This document shows positions 25,978-33,170 of a stretch of DNA of 64,000 nt, piece by piece. The notes beneath the pieces are model-generated. The model was given only the letters and a program-made list of their open reading frames with translations, made no database searches and was not told the DNA's origin. Source of the stretch: Pseudomonas rhizophila (GTDB lineage: Bacteria; Pseudomonadota; Gammaproteobacteria; Pseudomonadales; Pseudomonadaceae); assembly GCF_003033885.1 (NCBI RefSeq), contig NZ_CP024081.1, forward strand, positions 3,435,350 through 3,499,349. Reading direction: 5' to 3'. The position numbers and the translations under genes were made by a program. Numbering within the stretch: position 1 is the stretch's first letter; the number at the start of each line of letters is the position of its first letter.

Positions 25978-27109
25978 AGCCGCGCAGTCTTCCACCGATG
26001 CCTCTTCCCCCGAGGCGCCAGAACCGCCAGTTGAATCCGGCTCAAAAGGCATCAAGTGGGTACTGATCTTGATCACACTGAGTCTGGTCTGGTACTTGTT
26101 GGCGGACCGCTTTACGCCTTATACGCAACAGGCTCGAGTCGGTGCCTTTGTGATACCGGTGGCTGCGGAAGTGGCTGGTCGAGTCATCCGCGTCAACGTG
26201 CGTAACAATCAGGACGTCAAGGCGGGAGACGTGCTGTTCGAAGTGGATCCTCAGCCATATCAGATTGCCGTGGACCGTGCGCATGCAGATCTTGAGTCCA
26301 CCCGTCGACAGATCGGTGCCAGCACCGCTGGCATAGCCGCGGCACAAGCCAATTTGCGAGCGGCCCAGGCGAATGAACTCAAGGCGCGGCAGGACAACCA
26401 GCGGCTCGAGGGTTTGTACCGCGAAGACCCAGGCACCATTTCCGTACGCTTGCTCGAAGTATCGCGCGCCAACTACCAACAAGCGCTCAGCCAGGTCGCC
26501 GCCGCCCGTGCCGAGGTCCAGCGCGCGCGCGAGCAAGAAGGTGGCAGTGCGGAAAACAACGCTTTGCTGCGCAGCGCCGCCACCGCGTTGTCGAAAGCTG
26601 AACTCGACCTGGCTAATACACAGATTCGCGCACGTTCGGCAGGTTTGATCACCGATCTACGCACCGACGCGGGGCAGTTCGCAGCCATCGGCAGCCCAGT
26701 CATGACCCTGATCGCCATCCATGATGTGTGGATCAGTGCAGACATGACCGAAAACAACCTCGGTCTGGTCAAGCCCCAGACACCGGTGGCGATCGTCCTG
26801 GATGCATTGCCAGGCGAAGTGTTCGACGGGCGTGTACGCAGTGTCGGCTACGGCGTCAGCGTGGGGCCGACGACAGCGCCCGGTACATTGCCAACTGTGC
26901 AGAACAGCCGGGACTGGCTTCGTCCGGCACAGCGTTTTCCGGTGATCATCGAATTTTCCGAGGATTCAATGGCCAGGCTGCGTGACACTCGCGCGATACG
27001 TGCCGGTGGCCAAGCCGAGGTCATGGCTTTCCCCGCTCAAGGCAACCCGCTGAATCCACTGGGCCGCATATTTCTGAGGCTGATGAGTTGGCTGTCTTAT
27101 GTCTACTAA
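25970..27109 (+). CDS. HlyD/EmrA-like membrane-fusion protein
   Basis: A 379-residue periplasmic adaptor. A single N-terminal membrane anchor (about 25-45, KWVLILITLSLVWYLLADRF) is followed by a lipoyl-like half (AEVAGRVIRVNVRNNQDVKA), a coiled-coil region (about 95-210, rich in Ala, Gln and Arg) and the second lipoyl/beta-barrel part. The start at 25970 overlaps the upstream gene's end by 8 bp; the longer frame from 25823 is out of register with that lipoprotein gene and is rejected. It links the outer-membrane factor to the downstream DUF2955 inner-membrane protein. Confidence 0.92.
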   Translation: MSEAAQSSTDASSPEAPEPPVESGSKGIKWVLILITLSLVWYLLADRFTPYTQQARVGAFVIPVAAEVAGRVIRVNVRNNQDVKAGDVLFEVDPQPYQIAVDRAHADLESTRRQIGASTAGIAAAQANLRAAQANELKARQDNQRLEGLYREDPGTISVRLLEVSRANYQQALSQVAAARAEVQRAREQEGGSAENNALLRSAATALSKAELDLANTQIRARSAGLITDLRTDAGQFAAIGSPVMTLIAIHDVWISADMTENNLGLVKPQTPVAIVLDALPGEVFDGRVRSVGYGVSVGPTTAPGTLPTVQNSRDWLRPAQRFPVIIEFSEDSMARLRDTRAIRAGGQAEVMAFPAQGNPLNPLGRIFLRLMSWLSYVY

Positions 27110-28127
27110 GCGGACGCCGAGGACTCAGCGGGCGTTGCGCCTGGCTACAGGCACCGCGCTGTGCCTTGCGGTCAGCTTCGGCATGGCCTTGCCGATTCCC
27201 TTTATCGCGCCCGTGCTTGCGGTACTTTTGATTTCCACCCTCAATCGTCCGTTGCAACTCAAGGCCGGACTGACACTGGCCCTGGTCGCGATGTTGACCT
27301 CCGGTGTAGGCCTATTGCTTATCCCAATCCTGCGCTACTACCCGTTCAGCGGCGTTCTCCTGGTCGGCGTGAGCCTGTTCCTGGTTTTTCGATTGGGTCT
27401 GCGTGGCGGCAATAACCTGATCGTCACGTTTCTGGTGATCGGCCTGACCATGATCTCCTCAGCTGGCTTCGTCGATTTTGACTTGGCGATGATGATCATC
27501 GGTGCATTGGTTAAAGGCTTGATCCTCGCTGTCATCGTGCTGGCGATAAGTCATTGGCTGTTTCCCGAGTCAGCCAATACTCCGTCACCACCCGCGGCCC
27601 CGGCCTTGCGGGCGGAAGACGTCGACAGGGTTGCGCTACGGGCAGCGCTGATTGTATTGCCGGCGTTTCTGGTGGCCCTGATTGATCCGGCCACTTACCT
27701 GCCCATTGTCTTGAAAGCGGTCAGCCTGGGTCAGCAGAGTTCGACAACGACGTCGCGCAATGCCGCTCGAGAACTGATTGGCTCGACCTTGTTGGGAGGC
27801 CTACTGGCGGTATTGTTCTGGTGTGCACTGAGCCTCTTTGTACATCTATGGATGTTCTTCCTTTGGATGCTGCTGTTCGGCCTCGTGCTGGCGCGCAAGC
27901 TATATGGGCTAAGCCCTACACGGTTAAGCCCAGGGTTCTGGCTCAACAGCCTGATCACCCTGATTATTCTGCTGGGCCAGTCGGTTCAAGACAGCATTGC
28001 AGGCAAGGACGTCTACACGGCGTTTGCCGTACGCATGGGACTGTTCATTCTCGTGACGCTGTACGCCTGCCTGATGGTTCATATTCTGGATCAGCGACAA
28101 CCAAGACGAGCTCAAGAATTAATCTGA
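27099..28127 (+). CDS. DUF2955 / FUSC-like inner-membrane protein
   Basis: A 342-residue protein with about 9-10 hydrophobic segments in two clusters separated by a soluble linker (about 165-185). It resembles DUF2955 proteins, relatives of the aromatic acid exporter (FUSC) group, which partner HlyD adaptors. It overlaps the adaptor gene by 11 bp and completes the three-gene operon. The substrate is unknown; aromatic or organic acids are likely from family knowledge. Confidence 0.85.
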   Translation: MSTKRTPRTQRALRLATGTALCLAVSFGMALPIPFIAPVLAVLLISTLNRPLQLKAGLTLALVAMLTSGVGLLLIPILRYYPFSGVLLVGVSLFLVFRLGLRGGNNLIVTFLVIGLTMISSAGFVDFDLAMMIIGALVKGLILAVIVLAISHWLFPESANTPSPPAAPALRAEDVDRVALRAALIVLPAFLVALIDPATYLPIVLKAVSLGQQSSTTTSRNAARELIGSTLLGGLLAVLFWCALSLFVHLWMFFLWMLLFGLVLARKLYGLSPTRLSPGFWLNSLITLIILLGQSVQDSIAGKDVYTAFAVRMGLFILVTLYACLMVHILDQRQPRRAQELI

Positions 28128-28310
28128 TGGATAGACCGCTTCATGGGCAATCCTTGCGATGAAATCCTCAGAAATCATGGCAAGGGGTGGCAAAAGCGTT
28201 TACTCACTTTGGGGCGATGCAGACTGCCGGTCGTGAAAGTCCACTATCGACTCATACTGTTTTAAACCGCAGGTCTTGAACTGCTCGGCGGTGTTTTCAC
28301 ACAGCCTGGA

Positions 28311-28344
28311 CCCCTTGCTGCCGGTTGTGACAGGCAGCAAGGGG
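28311..28344. repeat. Perfect 12-bp inverted repeat
   Basis: CCCCTTGCTGCC (28311-28322) and GGCAGCAAGGGG (28333-28344) are perfect complements around a 10-nt loop. No T run follows on either strand. It overlaps the end of the IS66 remnant, and its downstream position to both the efflux operon and the alcohol-dehydrogenase-like gene would suit a bidirectional transcription stop. Confidence 0.6.
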
Positions 28345-28421
28345 CCAATCTCTCTCGTGCGCTGCGTCGGCAGCCGTGGCAGCAGATCTTTGAGATAGGC
28401 ATACGGATCATGCCCATGCAT
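28332..28421 (-). pseudogene. IS66-family transposase, C-terminal remnant
   Basis: The minus-strand frame reads MHGHDPYAYLKDLLPRLPTQ and continues TREIGPLLP. This closely matches the C-terminal end of IS66 TnpC transposases (NGHDPYAYLKDVLxRLPTQ). Only about 30 codons remain; the rest of the 500-residue protein and the other IS66 genes are absent. It marks an old insertion or deletion event at the border of an accessory patch (28.1-31.6 kb). Confidence 0.8.
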
Positions 28422-28427
28422 GCGTGC

Positions 28428-29438
28428 TTAGATATCCAGGCAAATTTTGCCGAAATGCTGGTTGGTTTCCTGATACTTGAACGCTTCGACAATCTCGCTC
28501 ATAGGGAAATGACGATCAATAATCGGGCGCATGCCATTAGCATTGATGGCTCGGATCATGTCCTGCTGCTGGCTGCGGCTACCCACCAATACACCCTGCA
28601 GACGCACTTGCTTGATCAGTGCCGGTACAAAATTCATTGCACCGCTTACGCCACTCAATATGCCGATGACGGAGATGTGACCAGCAACCCGAATTGCACT
28701 CATCGATTGCTCAAGCGTCGCAGGGCCGCCGACTTCGATGATGTGGTCAACACCACGGCCACCCGTTAGCGCGCGTGCAGTTTCGCCCCAGTTGAGGTCT
28801 TTGCGGTAATTGATCACATGATCAGCGCCTAGCGCTTTCAGACGTTCAAGTTTTTCGTCGCTTGAAGAGGTCGCAATAACGGTAGCGCCGGCCATTTTAG
28901 CGAACTGCAGGGCGAAAATTGAAACGCCACCAGTGCCTTGGACGAGCACGGTGTCGCCCGGCTTGAGTGAGTCATCGGCCATCAGGGCGCGCCATGCAGT
29001 CAGGCCAGCGGTGGTAAGCGTCGACGCTTCAGCATGGCTGTAGCCAATAGGCGCGAGGGTGAACGATGTGGCGTTGGCCGTTACTTGCTCACGAGCGTAG
29101 CCGTCAATGCCATCACCTGGCACGCTGACAAAGCCTTCAACCAGTGGCGTACCGTTGATCCATTCCGGGAAGAAGGTGCTGACGACCGAGTCACCTACCT
29201 TGAATTCAGTGACATCTGGGCCGACAGCAATGACTTCACCTGCACCATCGGCCATGGGGATGCGTTTTTCGCTAGGGCCCCACATACCGCTGACCACCGC
29301 GAAGTCGTGGTAGTTGAGCGAGTTTGCATGAAGACGTACGGTGATTTCGCCACGCGCTGCGGCTCGGACTTCGCTGCTGCCAACCACAACCTTTTCATAG
29401 CCGCCACCGGGTTCAACGAAGATAGTTTTGCTGCTCAT
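28428..29438 (-). CDS. MDR-family NAD(P)-dependent oxidoreductase
   Basis: A 336-residue medium-chain dehydrogenase. An N-terminal GroES-like domain (ANSLNYHDFAVVSGMWGP, GDGAGEVIAVG-type motif MADGAGEVIAVGPDVTEFKVGD) is followed by a Rossmann domain (VLVQGTGGVSIFALQFAKMAG). The zinc-ligand cysteines of true alcohol dehydrogenases are missing, so it is closer to the zinc-free quinone/enal reductase group. The start at 29438 follows GAGGGA. It lies 55 bp downstream of an ArsR regulator on the same strand and is preceded by a copy of the element also found before that gene, so it is probably repressed by it. Confidence 0.9.
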   Translation of the reverse strand: MSSKTIFVEPGGGYEKVVVGSSEVRAAARGEITVRLHANSLNYHDFAVVSGMWGPSEKRIPMADGAGEVIAVGPDVTEFKVGDSVVSTFFPEWINGTPLVEGFVSVPGDGIDGYAREQVTANATSFTLAPIGYSHAEASTLTTAGLTAWRALMADDSLKPGDTVLVQGTGGVSIFALQFAKMAGATVIATSSSDEKLERLKALGADHVINYRKDLNWGETARALTGGRGVDHIIEVGGPATLEQSMSAIRVAGHISVIGILSGVSGAMNFVPALIKQVRLQGVLVGSRSQQQDMIRAINANGMRPIIDRHFPMSEIVEAFKYQETNQHFGKICLDI

Positions 29439-29461
29439 AGGGGTTCCCTCATGTTTTCTCA

Positions 29462-29481
29462 TTACGCGAAATAACGAAATG
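29462..29481. promoter_or_regulatory. Operator-like element, copy 1 (before the oxidoreductase)
   Basis: TTACGC-N6-ACGAAATG lies 24 bp upstream of the oxidoreductase start. The same 14 fixed bases with the same 6-bp spacing occur at 29802-29821 before the arsR gene. It is a good candidate operator for the ArsR protein encoded between them. Confidence 0.6.
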
Positions 29482-29493
29482 AATGTTTAAAAA

Positions 29494-29790
29494 TTACAAT
29501 TCGATGATCAGCCTAGCCGCAAAGTCATTAATCGCCTGCTCATTGCGCCGGTAGTAAGTCCATTTTCCGATGCGGGTGGTCAGCACGAAGCCTGCACGTT
29601 GCAAGATAGCTAAATGTGCAGACGCAGTAGAAGGTGAAAGCCCCGCCTTGTGCTGCAAATGGGTGACGCACACGCCTATCGCAGGATCGCCATGATCCTG
29701 TGGGGGGAAATTACTGAGTGGGTCTTTGAGCCACTCCATCATTTGCATGCGAGTGTCATTGCCCAGGGCTTTGAGCTGTTCGAGTATCAT
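29494..29790 (-). CDS. ArsR-family HTH repressor
   Basis: A 98-residue winged-helix protein (101 if a TTG at 29799 is used). The HTH core is GLSPSTASAHLAILQRAGFVLTTRI, followed by a GKWTYYRRNE wing. It lacks the ELCVC-type metal-binding motif of ArsR/SmtB metal sensors; its few cysteines (GVCVTH) do not form a known metal site, so a small-molecule or redox signal is likelier. It is upstream of the MDR oxidoreductase on the same strand and probably represses it and itself. The promoter upstream leaves almost no leader, so the mRNA may be leaderless. Confidence 0.88.
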   Translation of the reverse strand: MILEQLKALGNDTRMQMMEWLKDPLSNFPPQDHGDPAIGVCVTHLQHKAGLSPSTASAHLAILQRAGFVLTTRIGKWTYYRRNEQAINDFAARLIIEL

Positions 29791-29798
29791 GGGCGGCA

Positions 29799-29826
29799 AT
29801 GTTACGCTTTTTTACGAAATGTTCAA
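29799..29826 (-). promoter_or_regulatory. arsR promoter with operator-like element, copy 2
   Basis: On the minus strand, TTGAAC (29826-29821) and TAACAT (29804-29799) are plausible -35 and -10 hexamers 16 bp apart. The spacer holds the second copy of the element found at 29462-29481 (plus-strand TTACGC 29802-29807, ACGAAATG 29814-29821), so a bound repressor would block polymerase. The predicted start point lies within a few bases of the ATG at 29790. Confidence 0.5.
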
Positions 29827-30017
29827 TAAGTAATCTATGGTCCCGCGCAAAGGGTTGAAATCAAAAACGCATCCAGCTGAATCGACCCCGCTATTTGTAG
29901 ACGCCTTGAATGACTGCTTGGGCAGCCAGTAAAGTCATCAATATCGATATGTCTCACGCTGGGAAGGTGAGAGGGTATGCGCCTTTTGCTTGGCCGGGAT
30001 ACGCCAAGCGCTCCGAT

Positions 30018-30584
30018 TCAACTTTGTGTTTCCACGATCCTGAGCCAAGGCCAGCGAGCCTGATAACTTTTCGCCTTCTGATCGAACAGATCCGGCTTGG
30101 GATTCTTTGGGTTGATGCGAAGGAACCCTTGCTCGGTGTCGGTCAGGCCGTTGGGGGCATAAACTTCGCCAGTTTCTATATCCAAACCAATGCAGGTACC
30201 CGAAACCAGGTAGCGATCAACTCCGTCTTTAGCCGACTGAAGCTGGGGATAGTCCGCTCCAAACCGCTGGCGGTACCACAGGTGAACGCGAGCCTGATTC
30301 TTGATCTCAACGTTCACTTCAAGGTCTTGGAAGAGACGCTGAGCTGAGTTGATGACCTCATTCTCAGCGTCCCAGGACAGATCACTGTCGAAGTAAAAAA
30401 CGTCGTAATCCTTCACCCCCCAGGCGGGCGGCAGCTGTGACTGATGATTCCAGACGGCTTGGAACAGGCAGCCTGCAGTGAGCATGCATTGATTCAAACC
30501 GAGTGAAGGTAAGCGTGAGGTGATTTCCGCATTTATTGGATTGGCCATTGCTATCCTGACCAACCTTTCGACAGTCAATGTCAT
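30018..30584 (-). CDS. Nucleotidyltransferase-like protein (NTP_transf_6 type)
   Basis: A 188-residue cytoplasmic protein of the PF06042-type nucleotidyltransferase-like family. The active-site-like acidic stretch KDYDVFYFDSDLSW (about 78-92) follows the helix LTAGCLFQAVWNH, as in the family, and RVHLWYRQRFG and the C-terminal QKAKSYQARWPWL are also typical. Biochemical function is unknown. AAGGGA precedes the start at 30584. It stands alone within a patch bordered by an IS66 remnant. Confidence 0.82.
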   Translation of the reverse strand: MTLTVERLVRIAMANPINAEITSRLPSLGLNQCMLTAGCLFQAVWNHQSQLPPAWGVKDYDVFYFDSDLSWDAENEVINSAQRLFQDLEVNVEIKNQARVHLWYRQRFGADYPQLQSAKDGVDRYLVSGTCIGLDIETGEVYAPNGLTDTEQGFLRINPKNPKPDLFDQKAKSYQARWPWLRIVETQS

Positions 30585-30650
30585 TTTCGTCCCTTTGGAA
30601 TCGATCTAGTCCTGGCGACCGGCAATACATCATCGCTTGGTAAAATTTCT

Positions 30651-30696
30651 CCAATGACGGCGTTTCCACACACTCTGGGCCAAGAGCGGTCATTGG
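30651..30696. repeat. Intergenic inverted repeat
   Basis: CCAATGAC (30651-30658) and GTCATTGG (30689-30696) flank 30 bp, between the end of the NYN gene and the start of the nucleotidyltransferase-like gene (both minus strand). No T run follows. It may be a terminator-like stem or a trace of a mobile element end. Confidence 0.4.
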
Positions 30697-30705
30697 TTTT
30701 GGGGG

Positions 30706-31515
30706 CTACAAACCGGGCTGTCGATGCCGGGCATAGAGAATTGAACCACCCACTCCGGACGTTCCTCTAGCTTGCAGTTCAAACGTATCCGGATACCCCT
30801 TGATCAGTTCACTGAGCTTTTTGTAACCATGGGTGCGAGGGTCGAATTCAGGTCTCAATTTGCTGATGTTGGTGCCTAGCGCACCCAGGTGAACCCAGCC
30901 ATCCTCGTCGGCAATGTCATCCAATATCTTTGCAATAAAACTTACGGGTGCCTTGGGTAGTTTTTTCGCCTCGGGCGTACTGGCGACATTGACGGTCTCA
31001 ATTTCGGCGAGTGGCTCGGGTTCGGGGCGATCATGTCCATTGCTTGCAGCAACAAGCGCTTCACCGCGCAACAATTCGGTATAGATAAACTTGTCGCAGG
31101 CCGACACGAACGGTCTCGGGGTTTTTTCTTCACCAAACCCGTAGACCGTCAAACCTTCTTCTCGTAACCGCGATGCGAGCCGGGTGAAGTCACTGTCGCT
31201 CGAGACCAGGCAGAAACCGTCGAAGCGGCGGGTGTATAGCAGGTCCATTGCGTCGATGATCAACGCACTGTCTGTTGCGTTCTTACCTTTGGTATACGCG
31301 AACTGTTGAATAGGCTGAATCGAATGGTCGAGCAGCACCTTTTTCCATCCGCCCAACTGAGGGCCAGTCCAGTCGCCATAGATCCGCTTGACGTTGGCGA
31401 CACCATACTTGGCGATTTCTTCGAATAAACCTTCAACAATTGCCGCCGCGGCGTTGTCGGCGTCGATTAACACTGCCAAGTGTTTTTGCGTGACGGTGGG
31501 TGCGTGGATGGCCAT
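30706..31515 (-). CDS. NYN-domain nuclease with C-terminal LOTUS/OST-HTH domain
   Basis: A 269-residue protein. The N-terminal NYN (PIN-like) domain has the expected acidic residues: D18/D20 (IDADN), D82 (NATDSALIIDAMD) and D107/D109 (SSDSDF), which should bind Mg2+ for RNA cleavage. A linker rich in Pro and Glu (about 155-185) leads to a LOTUS/OST-HTH-like domain (about 188-265, GWVHLGALGTNISKLRPEFD and YKKLSELIKGYPDTFEL), which binds RNA, including G-quadruplex or double-stranded forms in other systems. The start at 31515 follows GAGGAC. Physiological targets are unknown. Confidence 0.9.
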   Translation of the reverse strand: MAIHAPTVTQKHLAVLIDADNAAAAIVEGLFEEIAKYGVANVKRIYGDWTGPQLGGWKKVLLDHSIQPIQQFAYTKGKNATDSALIIDAMDLLYTRRFDGFCLVSSDSDFTRLASRLREEGLTVYGFGEEKTPRPFVSACDKFIYTELLRGEALVAASNGHDRPEPEPLAEIETVNVASTPEAKKLPKAPVSFIAKILDDIADEDGWVHLGALGTNISKLRPEFDPRTHGYKKLSELIKGYPDTFELQARGTSGVGGSILYARHRQPGL

Positions 31516-31775
31516 AGGTCGTCCTCGAGTTGAGGACTTAAACATACCGTTAAAGCAACGACGAACAAAAGGGGCGCCGCTGCCAGAGGGCATGAAACAG
31601 TGGGCGGCAGCGACAACAGGGGAAACCTATGGGCCAGGAAATGAGCCGGGTAATCAGGAGTCCGGGATGCCGATGCTGTTATCCGAGTTACTGAGAAGGC
31701 GAATACGACCGTAGTACCTGAGAAGCCATGGAACAACGGGCCTAGTCCTGTGAAGATGGTTTTTTCATCCTGAAG

Positions 31776-31794
31776 GGTGCCCACCAGGGGCACC
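31776..31794. repeat. Hairpin downstream of the quinone-oxidoreductase operon
   Basis: GGTGCCC-ACCAG-GGGCACC forms a perfect 7-bp stem 29 bp past the stop of the minus-strand operon (31823). A T tract is lacking on that strand, so termination is only possible, not certain. Confidence 0.45.
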
Positions 31795-31822
31795 GTTTCA
31801 GTTCTATCGCAAGACGCCAGAC

Positions 31823-32824
31823 TCAAGCCAAGTCTTCAGGCTGCATGGTCAAAATGATTTTCCCGACGTTCTTGCAAGATTCCATCCGGCGATGTGCATC
31901 GGCGGCACGTGATAACGGGAACGTGCTGTCAACGACAGGCTCGAGGCTTGCAGCGCCATCGAAGCGATCAAGCCAATGCTCACGGAAGCGCCTGATCATG
32001 TCGTGCTTCTCCAGCTGCGTGCGGGACTTCATGACCGTGCCAATGATTTGCAAGTGACGGTAGAGGATATGCTCCAGCTCTATAGTTACTTTGCCGCCAC
32101 CGCCGAGGATGCCAACCTGAATCAGGCGGCCGCCATGCGCAAGGGACGCGACGTTGCGTGCGAAGTAGGGCTCGCCGACGAAGTCGATGACGATATCGAC
32201 GCCTCGACCGTTGGTTTTATCGGCAATGACTTCGGCGAAGTCCTGTGTCTTGTAGTCAATCGCGACATCTGCCCCCAAGTGTTCGACGCGAGACAACTTG
32301 CTGCCTTCAGTTGTCGCATACACCGTGGCGCCTGTGGCGTAAGCCAGCTGCACGGCGGCAGACCCAACGCCTCCAGCAGCAGCGTGAATCAGCACCGAGT
32401 CGCTGGCCTTGAGCCGAGCCAGATGCATCATCGCTTCATGGGCGGTGACGAAGACCTCCGGAATTGCTGCCGCGTGCACATAGTCCAGTTGGGCAGGGAT
32501 GTGCATGGCCATGCGGTAGTCGATTCGAGCCAGTTCGGCATAGGCGCCGCCTCCAACAACGCCCATCACTCGATCACCCACCTCAAATCCGATCACCTCA
32601 CTGCCTGCATCGATCACCTCTCCGGCGATCTCCAGCCCGATGATCAGGGAGTCGCCGAAATTAGGATGGCCATAGCCACCCGTTCGATGAGTCAGATCCG
32701 CACGGTTTACCCCCGCGGCATAGACACGCACTAGCAGGTCGGTAGGACGCACTTCAGGAGTGGCAACCTCTGCGAGTTCCAGAACGTCTGCGGCACCAAA
32801 TTCTCTGATGTTGATGGCTTTCAT
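31823..32824 (-). CDS. Zinc-free MDR quinone-oxidoreductase-like protein
   Basis: A 333-residue NADPH:quinone-reductase-type protein. GroES-like N-terminus (YAAGVNRADLTHRTGGY, GLEIAGEVIDAGSEV) and Rossmann motif AAAGGVGSAAVQLAYATGA (about 145-165), with no zinc-site cysteines. It is last of three genes transcribed from 34607; its start overlaps the preceding stop by 4 bp. Its likely role is to reduce an enone, quinone or related intermediate handled by the two upstream enzymes. Confidence 0.92.
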   Translation of the reverse strand: MKAINIREFGAADVLELAEVATPEVRPTDLLVRVYAAGVNRADLTHRTGGYGHPNFGDSLIIGLEIAGEVIDAGSEVIGFEVGDRVMGVVGGGAYAELARIDYRMAMHIPAQLDYVHAAAIPEVFVTAHEAMMHLARLKASDSVLIHAAAGGVGSAAVQLAYATGATVYATTEGSKLSRVEHLGADVAIDYKTQDFAEVIADKTNGRGVDIVIDFVGEPYFARNVASLAHGGRLIQVGILGGGGKVTIELEHILYRHLQIIGTVMKSRTQLEKHDMIRRFREHWLDRFDGAASLEPVVDSTFPLSRAADAHRRMESCKNVGKIILTMQPEDLA

Positions 32825-33159
32825 GCTTGGTTGTTCTCCGATTCGGTAAACGTGGCGTTGGCGATAGCAGACGCGGTAATGGCGCCAGGGAATCCCACGT
32901 AGAAAGCCAGGTGCGTGATCGCCGCTGCAATTTCGTCATGGTTAACGCCATTGCCCACCGCCCGGCGTAAATGAGCGGGCAATTCTTCCGAGTGGCCCCC
33001 GGCGATCAATGCGGCCACGGTGATCAGGCTGCGGTCGCGGGGGGACAATGCCGGATCGCTCCAGATCTGCGGATAAAGCGTTGAGTCGACGAACTGCGAC
33101 AGCTTGGGAGTGAATGCGCGCGCCGCCTCGCGGGGACTGCTGAAATTGATCTTGGACAT
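32821..33159 (-). CDS. Carboxymuconolactone decarboxylase-family protein
   Basis: A 112-residue CMD-family protein (LSPRDRSLITVAALIAGGHSEELPAHLRRAVGNGV, with the HDEIAAAITHLAFYVGFPGA end). It lacks the CxxC pair of AhpD, so it belongs to the PcaC-like decarboxylase or hydrolase branch, unlike the protein at 11551. AAGGGT precedes the ATG. Middle gene of the ald-cmd-qor operon. Confidence 0.9.
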   Translation of the reverse strand: MSKINFSSPREAARAFTPKLSQFVDSTLYPQIWSDPALSPRDRSLITVAALIAGGHSEELPAHLRRAVGNGVNHDEIAAAITHLAFYVGFPGAITASAIANATFTESENNQA

Positions 33160-33170
33160 GGGAATTACCC

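Noticed and set aside
29990..30011. GCTTGGC/GCCAAGC hairpin as a terminator of the nucleotidyltransferase-like gene
   Set aside because: The stem is only 7 bp and is followed by A rather than T residues on the relevant strand; not listed as a terminator.
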